Of a stretch of 64,000 bases of DNA, positions 16,786-23,966 are shown piece by piece; positions within the stretch are counted from its first letter, which is position 1, and each line of letters opens with the position of its first letter. The stretch spans positions 1 through 64,000 of the forward strand of contig NZ_JAKFHA010000025.1 in NCBI RefSeq assembly GCF_021502675.1, read 5' to 3'. The notes beneath the pieces were generated by a model. That model had not been told where the DNA came from. It searched no databases and saw only the letters and a program-made list of their open reading frames with translations. The position numbers and the translations under genes were made by a program. The stretch is from Yinghuangia soli. Lineage in GTDB: Bacteria; Actinomycetota; Actinomycetes; Streptomycetales; Streptomycetaceae.

Positions 16786-16956
16786 CTAGTTGTCCGTGAC
16801 GAGGAGGACCGCGGTCACGATGGCCAGCACGCTCCAGCCGAACCACATCCACGGGATGCCGTCGTACACGGCGGTGTAGAGCGAGGCGATCGCGAGGTAG
16901 ACCGCCGTGCAGGCGATGAAGCCGCGGCTGGTCGAGCTCGGGGTGACACCGGACAT
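16786..16956 (-). CDS. Small two-helix membrane protein (56 aa)
   Basis: A 56-residue protein with two hydrophobic helices: roughly residues 12-30 (FIACTAVYLAIASLYTAVY) and 35-53 (WFGWSVLAIVTAVLLV). ATG 16956 has a strong GGAGGG upstream, which supports it as real despite its size. It is convergent with DUF3037, with a 15-bp gap, and downstream of the XRE-type regulator on the same strand. Unknown function; its shape is common among small actinobacterial membrane proteins. Confidence 0.7.
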   Translation of the reverse strand: MSGVTPSSTSRGFIACTAVYLAIASLYTAVYDGIPWMWFGWSVLAIVTAVLLVTDN

Positions 16957-17072
16957 AGGGCCCTCCCCTGGGCGGCGGCGTCCTGCCAAGGGGTCCGGGA
17001 CAGGGCCCCTGACTTGCAGGTTAGCGCGCCGCGGCGGGCCGCGGGCCGGTTCCGCGCAGGCGGGGCGCGCGG

Positions 17073-18095
17073 CTATCCGGGGGTGTGCGCCGGGGACGCG
17101 GCCGGGGAGGGCATCCGGACGTAGCCGTGGCCGGTGCAGCCCAGGCGCGGGTTCTCGATCAGCCGCAGGCGGGCGATGTTCTCGACGGTTTCGGCGTCGA
17201 CGGGGGTGTAGACGCTGATGCGCGTCTCGGGGACGTCCAGGTGCATGTGGGTCACCGAGGTCCGCAGTTCGCCGACTTCGGGGTGGTACATGCGCTTGAC
17301 GTAGGTGTCGGTGACGAGGATGTCCTGCCGGGCCCACAGCGCGGCGAAGCGCGGGCTGGCGTTGCAAAGGCGTTCGACGAAGGCCGTCCACGCCGGTTCG
17401 CCGATGTGCCGGCCGTACGCGGGGCGCAGGGCGGCGACCATCCGCGGCATCTCCAACTCCGGTTCCACGAAAGGCGAGCAGCAGTCGGGGCGGGTGAAGA
17501 CGTTCCAGAGCACGTTGCATTCGCCGGGGCCGGCGGCCGCGACGCCGGGGAACATCGCGGCGTAGGTGAAGTTCCAGGCCAGCACGTCCCAGCGGGCGTT
17601 GTAGACGGCCGCGGGCAGCGGGTCCATGTGGTCGAGGATCGTCTGGACCTCGGGGCGCACCATGTCGCCGCCGTCGGGCAGGGCGACGGACGGGATGCCG
17701 GCCAGCCGGTAGAGGTGCTCGCGTTCGGCGACGTCGAGCCGGAGGGTGCGGGCGACGGCGTCCAGGACCTGGGCGCTGGCCTTGATCGGACGGCCCTGTT
17801 CGAGCCAGGTGTACCAGGTGACGCCGACCCCGGCGAGCTGCGCGACTTCCTCGCGGCGCAGGCCGGGGGTGCGCCTGCGGGTGCCGGACGGCAGGCCGAC
17901 GTCGCGGGGCGTGATGCGTTCGCGGCGGCTGCGCAGGAAGGCCGACAGTTCGCCGCGGCGGACGGTCTGCCGGGAGCGCGGGGCGGACGGCTCGCCCGGG
18001 ACGGGCACGTCGTCCGGGCGCACGACCTGGTCCGGCGGCCGGTACACCTCCGCCCGGTTCCGGGTCCGCTCCGCCAGCACCTCGACCTCGCTCAT
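17073..18095 (-). CDS. XRE-family regulator with MmyB-like ligand-binding domain
   Basis: A 340-residue regulator. An acidic/basic N-terminal stretch precedes a helix-turn-helix at about residues 50-110 (ELSAFLRSRRERITP, TPGLRREEVAQLAGVGVTWYTWLEQGR). The C-terminal two thirds matches the MmyB-like ligand-binding domain (YNARWDVLAWN, LWNVFTRPD). Start ATG 18095 has GGAGG 9 nt upstream, whereas ATG 18104 directly abuts that site. The gene is divergent from an EmrB/QacA-type exporter 114 bp away, the classical layout of a drug- or metabolite-sensing regulator controlling an efflux pump. Confidence 0.9.
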   Translation of the reverse strand: MSEVEVLAERTRNRAEVYRPPDQVVRPDDVPVPGEPSAPRSRQTVRRGELSAFLRSRRERITPRDVGLPSGTRRRTPGLRREEVAQLAGVGVTWYTWLEQGRPIKASAQVLDAVARTLRLDVAEREHLYRLAGIPSVALPDGGDMVRPEVQTILDHMDPLPAAVYNARWDVLAWNFTYAAMFPGVAAAGPGECNVLWNVFTRPDCCSPFVEPELEMPRMVAALRPAYGRHIGEPAWTAFVERLCNASPRFAALWARQDILVTDTYVKRMYHPEVGELRTSVTHMHLDVPETRISVYTPVDAETVENIARLRLIENPRLGCTGHGYVRMPSPAASPAHTPG

Positions 18096-18209
18096 GCGCT
18101 CCATCCTCCCTGGCCGGACCGACGCGCGGCATGCCTGTGCCGGGTGCTGCCACTACCGGGATAACCGGGCTCCTGTTACGGGTACCGGCTGCGGGCGACG
18201 GTGGTGCGC

Positions 18210-19625
18210 ATGACCGAAACGACCATCCCCCGCCCTGCCGCGCCCGCTTCCGGGCCGCCCTCCCCCGGCCGCCCCGGGCTGCTGCTCGCCGCGGTGCTCA
18301 TCGGCCAGTTCATGGCCCTGCTCGACGTCTCCGTGGTGAACGTGGCCGGCCCGACGCTGCGGGCCGACCTCGACGCCTCCGGCGGCGCGCTGCAACTCGT
18401 CGTCGCGGGCTACACGATCGTGTACGCGGCGCTCATCGTGACCGGTTCGCGCCTCGGCGGCATGTTCGGCTACCGGCGGCTGTTCATGACCGGGCTGGCG
18501 GTGTTCACCGCCGCGTCGCTGGCCTGCGGACTCGCGCCGGACACCGGTTTCCTCATCGCGGCGCGCGGCATTCAGGGCGCGGGGGCGGCGCTGATGGTGC
18601 CTCAGGTGCTCTCCGTGATCCAGCGGCAGTTCCAGGGTCCGGCCCGGGCCAAGGCGCTGGGCACCTATGCCGCCACGATCGCGGGCGGTGCGGTCGCCGG
18701 GCAGATCCTCGGCGGTGTGCTGGTCGGCGCGGACCTGTTCGGGCTGTCCTGGCGACCGGTGTTCCTGGTGAACGTGCCGGTCGGCATCGCCCTGCTGGCC
18801 TGGGTGCCGCGGCTGATGCCGGACGACCGCGCCGATGTGGCGCGCAGCCTGGACCTGCGCGGTCTGCTGGTGGTGTCGCCGGCGATCGTGCTCCTGGTCG
18901 TCCCGCTGGTGCTCGGCCATGAGAACGGGTGGCCGGTGTGGGGCTGGGTCAGCATGGCGGCAGCCGTGGTGCTTTTCGCGGTATTCGTGCGGGTCGAACG
19001 CGATGTCGCAGGCAAGGGCGGGGCGCCGCTTGTGCCGGGTCGGCTGCTCCGTACGCCGGGGGTGTCCGCGGCGGCCGTGACGATGACGCTGATCATGGCG
19101 TCGTACGCGGGTTTCCTGTTCACCGTGGCGCTGTATCTGCAGGGCGGGCTGGGGTATTCGGCGCTGCACGCGGGTGCGGTGTTCGTGCCGGGTGCCGCGG
19201 CGTTCGCCGCGGTAAGCCTCAACTGGCAGAAGCTTCCTGCGCGTTACCACGCGGTCCTGCCTGCGGCGGCGCTGGTGCCGGTGGCCTTGGCCTACACCGG
19301 CCTGGCCTGGGCGCAGCACGAGCGCGCCGGGCAGGTCGCGCTGATGGCCGGGTTCGCGGCGGTCGGCGGGACGCTGGGGGCCGCGTTCAGCCCGGTGATG
19401 GCGCTGGGGCTGCGGCGGGTGGCGCCCGGTGATGCGCCGGACGCGAGCGGGGTGCTGGCCACGGTCACGCAGTTCGGGCAGGTGCTCGGGGTCGCAGTCT
19501 TCGGGACGGTGTACCTCGAGCGCTTGGACGCGGGGGCGGGTGCGGCCGCGTGGACGACCGGTCTGGGGCTGGCCGGCACGGCCTTGGCGGCGGCGCTGAG
19601 CGCGCTGCTGCTGCGCCGCGCATGA
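18210..19625 (+). CDS. MFS exporter, EmrB/QacA (DHA2) type
   Basis: A 471-residue integral membrane transporter with about 14 predicted helices. The N-terminal motif QFMALLDVSVVNVAGPTL and the GSRLGGMFGYRRLF loop after helix 2 are characteristic of proton-driven DHA2 drug exporters. GIQGAGAALMVPQ (motif C-like region) supports antiport. ATG 18210 is preferred over GTG 18201. Regulation is probably by the divergent XRE/MmyB-like protein through the 114-bp shared region. The substrate could be a toxic compound or a self-made metabolite. Confidence 0.9.
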   Translation: MTETTIPRPAAPASGPPSPGRPGLLLAAVLIGQFMALLDVSVVNVAGPTLRADLDASGGALQLVVAGYTIVYAALIVTGSRLGGMFGYRRLFMTGLAVFTAASLACGLAPDTGFLIAARGIQGAGAALMVPQVLSVIQRQFQGPARAKALGTYAATIAGGAVAGQILGGVLVGADLFGLSWRPVFLVNVPVGIALLAWVPRLMPDDRADVARSLDLRGLLVVSPAIVLLVVPLVLGHENGWPVWGWVSMAAAVVLFAVFVRVERDVAGKGGAPLVPGRLLRTPGVSAAAVTMTLIMASYAGFLFTVALYLQGGLGYSALHAGAVFVPGAAAFAAVSLNWQKLPARYHAVLPAAALVPVALAYTGLAWAQHERAGQVALMAGFAAVGGTLGAAFSPVMALGLRRVAPGDAPDASGVLATVTQFGQVLGVAVFGTVYLERLDAGAGAAAWTTGLGLAGTALAAALSALLLRRA

Positions 19626-19814
19626 GCGGCCCGGGTGGTGGGCGGAGGCGGACGGCACGGATGAACGGCGTATGTGAACGGCCCCCGTGCGCCGCCGAAA
19701 TTGCGGCCACCGTGCAGGTCAGGGGTCCGTAACAGTCCGCGGACCGGTGTCGACTCCCCCGCCCCGGTGTGCCGACAATCGGGCAGGCAATCGCGCGTTG
19801 AGGGGGCAACGGTG

Positions 19815-20618
19815 ATGCGTGTCCAGGGAGTTCGGCTCGGGGTGGCGGCAGTCGCCGCGGTGCTGGTGCTGGTGTCGGCCGGGTGCACCGGGAGCGGCGG
19901 AGGGGGCGGGGGGCCGACCGGGGCCCCGACCAACGACATCGCCCGGGTGCTCGGCGGCGACACCGCGAAGCCCGATCCCGGCGGCGGCACACCCGCGGAG
20001 CCGCCGTCCTCTGCGCCGCCCGCCGAGGACATCCCGCGGGGCAGCGAGGCCATCGAGCTCGCGCACGGGCTGCCGCTGGCGCCTGCCGACTGGGGGCCCA
20101 AGTACCAGCGGCAGGACGGGTACGAGGACGCCTCGCTCACGCGGAGGACGCTCGGTGCGGACTGCAAGGCCTTCGAGGACGGCGACGAGCCGGGCGCGAT
20201 CGCGGCGATGACCCGCTACACGCACGTGCCGGACACCGCGGGCGGTACGCAGATCTACGCGGTGTCCGGCGCGACCGCATACGACAGCGTGGCGCGGGCC
20301 GAGGCGGCCATGGAGTCCACCCGGGCGGACGCGGAGCGCTGCCCGGCCCGCACGCTCGGCAGTGGCGAACGGCTCACCAGCCTGAGCGCCACCGACCTCG
20401 AGGTACCGGATGCCGACGAGCTGATCGTCGTCGAGGCCACTTGGGTGGACGCCCGAGGCGACCGCAGCGCGCCGTACGTCCTGGTCTACGCCCGGCTCGG
20501 ATCGGTCCTGGTCGCCACGCTTGCGGTCGACCTGGCGGCGAAGAGCGCGGAGACCACGCAGGATCTCGCGTTCCACGGCGCCGCGACGATGCTGGTGAAT
20601 CTGAAGGCCCGCCTCTAA
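19815..20618 (+). CDS. Secreted lipoprotein of unknown function
   Basis: A 267-residue lipoprotein. Its signal peptide ends in the lipobox VSAGC (about residue 22), followed by a Gly-, Pro- and Ala-rich spacer (about 23-75). The globular C-terminal part contains two cysteines (ADCKAF and AERCPA), which may form a disulfide, as in PknH-type sensor domains that such lipoproteins sometimes resemble. ATG 19815 has AGGGGG 8 nt upstream. It overlaps the convergent GNAT gene by 4 bp. No enzymatic motif is visible. Confidence 0.8.
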   Translation: MRVQGVRLGVAAVAAVLVLVSAGCTGSGGGGGGPTGAPTNDIARVLGGDTAKPDPGGGTPAEPPSSAPPAEDIPRGSEAIELAHGLPLAPADWGPKYQRQDGYEDASLTRRTLGADCKAFEDGDEPGAIAAMTRYTHVPDTAGGTQIYAVSGATAYDSVARAEAAMESTRADAERCPARTLGSGERLTSLSATDLEVPDADELIVVEATWVDARGDRSAPYVLVYARLGSVLVATLAVDLAAKSAETTQDLAFHGAATMLVNLKARL

Positions 20619-21196
20619 CCGAGCGCGGGGCGGCCGCCGGAGCCCAGTCGGGTGCCGTCGAGCCGCTTGGCGAACAGGGTCGTCGACTGCAGCATGCCGG
20701 ACGCGTCCTGGGCGAAGTCGGGGATCACGCCGCAGTGCGTCCAGCCTGCCGAGGCGTACATCTTCTCGGCGGGGCTGCCGGTCTCGGTGTCGAGGATGAG
20801 CACGGCGAGGCCGCGGCGGCGCGCCTCGGTCTCGGCTGTCTCCAGGAGGCGGCGGCCGAGGCCGCCGCCGCGCGTTCCGGGGTGCACCATGAGCTTCGCG
20901 ATCTCGCCGCGGTGCCGGCCGTTGGGCATCTGGCCGCCGTGGTGGAGCTGGATGGTGCCGACGATGCGCTCGTCGGCGTCGCGGGCCACCCACATCGAGG
21001 CGGTGGTGGCCAGCACGATGTGGCGTCCGCGCCACCACTCCTCGGCGGCCGCGGGGTCCAGGGGTGCCAGGAACCCGACCGAGGCGCCGGCGTCGACGGT
21101 GGCCGCGAGGAGTGCGGCGAGTGCGGGGGCGGCGTCCGCGAGTTCCTCGGCGGCGAGGGGGCTGATGCGGCAGTCCTGAAGGGCGGGGCGGGTCAC
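20615..21196 (-). CDS. GNAT-family N-acetyltransferase
   Basis: A 193-residue compact GNAT enzyme. The acetyl-CoA loop is IAKLMVHPGTRGGGLGRRLL (about residues 98-117), and AEKMYASAGWTHCGVIPDF is the usual C-terminal region with the conserved tyrosine. The overall look resembles small-molecule or antibiotic acetyltransferases. GTG 21196 has AGGAGG 8 nt upstream. It is convergent with the lipoprotein gene, overlapping 4 bp. Substrate unknown. Confidence 0.88.
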   Translation of the reverse strand: MTRPALQDCRISPLAAEELADAAPALAALLAATVDAGASVGFLAPLDPAAAEEWWRGRHIVLATTASMWVARDADERIVGTIQLHHGGQMPNGRHRGEIAKLMVHPGTRGGGLGRRLLETAETEARRRGLAVLILDTETGSPAEKMYASAGWTHCGVIPDFAQDASGMLQSTTLFAKRLDGTRLGSGGRPALG

Positions 21197-21289
21197 GGAC
21201 GGTCCTCCTCGGCACGAGCGATGTCCGCCGCCATCCCACCATTGCGCGGGCGGGCGTGATCATCCGGGCCCGGGGAAGGGGCCCGCGCG

Positions 21290-22585
21290 CTACCCCGTCT
21301 CGCGGCCGTCCGGGCACGCTCCGGGTTCCGGTCCGGGCTCCGGGCCCGTGCCGTTCATCGCTCCCGGCAGGGAGACCTCGCGGCCGACCGGCCAGGCCGT
21401 GGCGGTGTCGTGCACGTTGGCCGGGGCGACACGCCCGGAATGGTCGGCGCGCGGCCCGCCGCGGTAGTCGTCGGGGGCGGCGGTGGGCGGGCAGCCGTCC
21501 GGGAAGTCCGGGGCGAAGTAGCCGGTGATCCGCGGGTCCTTGCGGCGGTAGGTGTGCGTGTACACGCCCCGCCCGGGGCCTGCGTCGGCGCCTTCGCGCA
21601 CCGCGTTGCCGCCCTTGGTGGTGACCGTCGTGGGGGTGAACGCGACGACGATCTCGGCCTGCCCGCCGTCGCGCCAGTTCATCCACGCACCGAGGCTGGG
21701 GTACGCGGACCACTGCCCGCGGACCTTGGCCCAGGCGCTGAAGGCGTCGATGCTGTGGGTGCGCGGCACGATGCCGGCCAGGCCTGCGTCGTCGTACATG
21801 CACCAGGCGAAGACGACTGCCCATGGCACTCCGTCGCGTCCGAACTGCCGCCCCCAGCGGGTCCTGTTGGCAGTGCCCGGGGTGGCGGCCGGGGCCTCGT
21901 AGTCGCCGTCGGGGACCCACAGGACGTGCGCGACCAGACGCTCCCAGGAGGGCCGGATCGCGCGGGGCAGGGTGCGGCCCTGGCTGAGCAGCGGCACCGG
22001 GTGGTGGCCGGGGACCGCGGCGGGCGGCGCGGCGGCCCAGGCCTGCAGGCCGGCCTTGTCGCCGGCGAAGACGTTGGTGTCGAGCGGGTGGTCGGTGTAC
22101 TGGTGGAAGCGCCAGGCGGCCTGGATGCGGGGCTCCCCCGCGGCGGTCTCGTAGTCGGCGATCCACAGGAAGTCGCCGCACTCGTCGTCGGTGCGGAACC
22201 ACCAGTCGCGGTTCGCGTAGAGGCCGACCTTGTGGCCCGGGTAGCGCGCCTTGACCGCGGCCAGCCAGGCGTTCTTACGGGCGGTGCACAGCGAGTCCGA
22301 GACCCCTTGGCCGTACGGCTCGTAGTCGAGCGCGATGAGCTCGTGCGCCGGGATGTCGCCGACCGTGGCGCAGAAGTGCGCGACCTCGTCGTCCACGTCG
22401 TTCTCGGCGTGGAAGAAGTGGTAGTAGCCGAGGACCAGTCCGCGGCGCCGGGCGTCGGCCTGCTTGGCGCGCCAGTTCGCCTGACCGGTCCGGGCGCCCT
22501 CGCTGGCCTTGACGAACGCGAAGACCGCGTCGGCCGGGATCCCGGTCTGGTAGTCGGAAACGTCGTAGCCCTTTGCGTAGCCCAC
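21290..22585 (-). CDS. GH25-type muramidase with CHAP-like C-terminal domain
   Basis: A 431-residue protein. Residues 1-190 are a GH25 (lysozyme-like) domain: GYAKGYDVSDYQTGIP at the start, FAFVKASEG, YYHFFHAENDVDDEVAHF and LIALDYEPYG with the catalytic acidic residues. Residues about 260-400 look like the CHAP-like domain of phage and mycelial lysins (RWGRQFGRDGVPW), but the cysteine normally following GVPW is alanine and the usual histidine is not evident, so this half may be inactive. There is no signal peptide from GTG 22585, so it may act after lysis, use a holin, or be a phage relic. GGGGGC precedes the start. Confidence 0.78.
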   Translation of the reverse strand: MGYAKGYDVSDYQTGIPADAVFAFVKASEGARTGQANWRAKQADARRRGLVLGYYHFFHAENDVDDEVAHFCATVGDIPAHELIALDYEPYGQGVSDSLCTARKNAWLAAVKARYPGHKVGLYANRDWWFRTDDECGDFLWIADYETAAGEPRIQAAWRFHQYTDHPLDTNVFAGDKAGLQAWAAAPPAAVPGHHPVPLLSQGRTLPRAIRPSWERLVAHVLWVPDGDYEAPAATPGTANRTRWGRQFGRDGVPWAVVFAWCMYDDAGLAGIVPRTHSIDAFSAWAKVRGQWSAYPSLGAWMNWRDGGQAEIVVAFTPTTVTTKGGNAVREGADAGPGRGVYTHTYRRKDPRITGYFAPDFPDGCPPTAAPDDYRGGPRADHSGRVAPANVHDTATAWPVGREVSLPGAMNGTGPEPGPEPGACPDGRETG

Positions 22586-22825
22586 CGCTGCCCCCGCCCG
22601 GCCGACCCCGTCGGCGCATTCCGGCCAACCCACCCGTACGGCAGTGTGCTTCGGCCCGGCCCGGGAGGCACGCGATCGCGCCCAGGATCCCTCGAATGGA
22701 GCAATGGAGGAATGGGAGTCGAGCAATGCCACTGTGCAGGATCCGCGGCGGATCGGGAAGGCGGGCAGGCTCGCGGGCCGCTTGCGGACCGGCGCAGCGG
22801 TCTCCTTGCGGGCCTGCCCGCGGAC

Positions 22826-23437
22826 CTACTTGTCGCAGGCGATGCCGTCGCCGTCGCGGTCCAGGCGCCGGCTGTAGCCGGGCTCGCCGCGCTTGATGGG
22901 CGCGACACCGGCGGCCTTGGCCTCCTCGCAGTTCCGGAAGTAGAAGCGCGTGGGTATCCAGGTCGGGAGCGTCGGCTTGTCCCCCGGCTTGGTGGTGGGC
23001 GGCATCGTGATCTTGGTGGGCGTGCCGGTCGGCTTCACCGGCGGCGGCTGCGTGGTCGGGTGCCCCTGGCAGCTCTCCTTCTTGGGCACCGCGCCGAGGT
23101 CCACCTTGTCCTTCGGGTTCGTCGGCCCGGGTGCGGGGGTCTGGTCGCAGACGCGCCACGTGGCGTCGGCCACCGGTGTGCGGTCCTTGCCCGCCGCGTC
23201 GTGGAAGGCGACCTCGGTGAAGCCCGCGGCCTTCACCGCGGCGACCGCGGCACCGAGATCCTGCCCGACGAGGTCGGGCATGTTGACCGTGGGCACCGCA
23301 CCGGCCTGGGACGGGGCTTCCCGGGTCGGCGTGGACGCGCCGCCCTTGTCCTTGCCGGACCCGCTGCTGCACCCCGCCACGGCGAACGAGGCGGCGACGA
23401 GCAGGGCCAGAGTCGTGCGTGCTGCGTGGTCGCGCAT
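22826..23437 (-). CDS. Lipoprotein with PASTA and Excalibur domains
   Basis: A 203-residue lipoprotein. Signal and lipobox VAGC are at about residue 22, then a PASTA-like repeat (NMPDLVGQDLGAAVAAVKAA, about 50-75). A Pro/Thr-rich linker follows, and a C-terminal Excalibur calcium-binding motif ends in DRDGDGIACDK. PASTA domains bind peptidoglycan or beta-lactams and Excalibur motifs bind calcium, so it probably works in the cell wall space. ATG 23437 has GGAGAA upstream. The 5' region holds the permuted tRNA-like element about 180 bp away on the same strand, and the downstream gene is the muramidase. Confidence 0.88.
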   Translation of the reverse strand: MRDHAARTTLALLVAASFAVAGCSSGSGKDKGGASTPTREAPSQAGAVPTVNMPDLVGQDLGAAVAAVKAAGFTEVAFHDAAGKDRTPVADATWRVCDQTPAPGPTNPKDKVDLGAVPKKESCQGHPTTQPPPVKPTGTPTKITMPPTTKPGDKPTLPTWIPTRFYFRNCEEAKAAGVAPIKRGEPGYSRRLDRDGDGIACDK

Positions 23438-23624
23438 GGTCGGCTTCTCCAGGAGGAACAATTCGGTTCCCGGAACCCTAGCGACGCGCTACCCGCAAAG
23501 ACATTCGAACCTGGGATTCCTGCGCGGACGGGACCGTGAAACCGCCCACATTGCGCTGCGTTGCCGGTAATTGGCATCGATCCCATATCGATTGCGGCGG
23601 CAGGTGGCGCCCGAGGACCAAGGC

Positions 23625-23728
23625 GACGGCGGTGAATAGTCCGGTGCTCTGCCAATTGAGCTACGGGCGACCCAAGCCGCCTGAGGGGACTTGAACCCCC
23701 AACCCCCGGATCCGAAGTAACCGCTGTC
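23625..23728 (-). tRNA. Circularly permuted tRNA-like element
   Basis: Reading the minus strand downward, the tRNA 3' half comes first: anticodon 3' stem TCCGG 23710-23706, variable loop GGGTT 23705-23701, T-stem GGGGG, T-loop TTCAAGT 23695-23689, CCCCT, then acceptor 3' strand CAGGCGG 23683-23677 and C73. After TTGG comes a G, then acceptor 5' strand TCGCCCG 23670-23664, TA, D-arm GCTC-AATTGGCA-GAGC 23661-23646, A26 and anticodon 5' stem CCGGA 23644-23640, then CT. The anticodon stems pair 5/5. The acceptor pairs 6/7 counting one U-G, plus an outer G-C. Invariant bases U8, A14, G18, G19, U33, U54, U55, C56 and A58 are present, and A15 can pair with U48. Outside the broken loop GCGGT 23724-23720 pairs with ACCGC 23633-23629, extended by GAC/GTC beyond one mismatch. 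No normal-order partner half is found. Whether it is expressed or charged is unknown. Confidence 0.6.
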
Positions 23729-23867
23729 TGCGCACCGGGCGCCCCCGTTGCCGCACGCTCACGGTAACGGGAAGCCGACCCGGACTCCGAGCCATTTTCC
23801 GGCCGGTGCGCACCTGGCCCGCCCCCGCGTCTCCCGGGGCGTCTCCCGGCGACTCCCCGCGGACATG

Positions 23868-23908
23868 CAGAAGCCCCTCTGCTGCTCCCGTAGGCAGAGG
23901 GGCTTCTG
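23868..23908 (-). terminator. Strong hairpin terminator after the P450 gene
   Basis: CAGAAGCCCCTCTGC (23868-23882) and GCAGAGGGGCTTCTG (23894-23908) form a perfect 15-bp stem with an 11-nt loop. It begins about 60 bp after the P450 stop codon on the minus strand and separates that gene from the tRNA-like element and lipoprotein. Confidence 0.88.
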
Positions 23909-23966
23909 ACTTCCGGCCTGGTCAGGCCGGGGTGTGCGGGGCCGCAGGCGGGCGGCCGGACCGGCC

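Larger units (their letters stand above)
23438..23966. other. 529-bp gap holding a tRNA-like element and a terminator
   Basis: No protein gene is visible between the PASTA-Excalibur lipoprotein and the P450. From right to left on the minus strand there is the P450 terminator hairpin at 23868-23908, about 140 bp without a recognisable promoter, the permuted tRNA-like element at 23625-23728, and then about 190 bp of leader before the lipoprotein. Part of this stretch (23460-23600) is clearly lower in GC than its surroundings. Confidence 0.7.

Noticed and set aside
18096-18209. Clear operator between the XRE/MmyB regulator and the MFS exporter
   Set aside because: Repeated CCGGG blocks are present but I could not find a convincing inverted repeat, so no site is annotated.
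23500-23515. Minus-strand GGTTCGAAT, like a tRNA T-loop
   Set aside because: The flanking bases do not form a T-stem and no acceptor or D-arm is nearby. Probably chance.
23640-23710. An ordinary tRNA gene on either strand
   Set aside because: The D-arm half and T-arm half are both clear but in reversed order, and no matching normal-order partner follows either half within about 200 bp.
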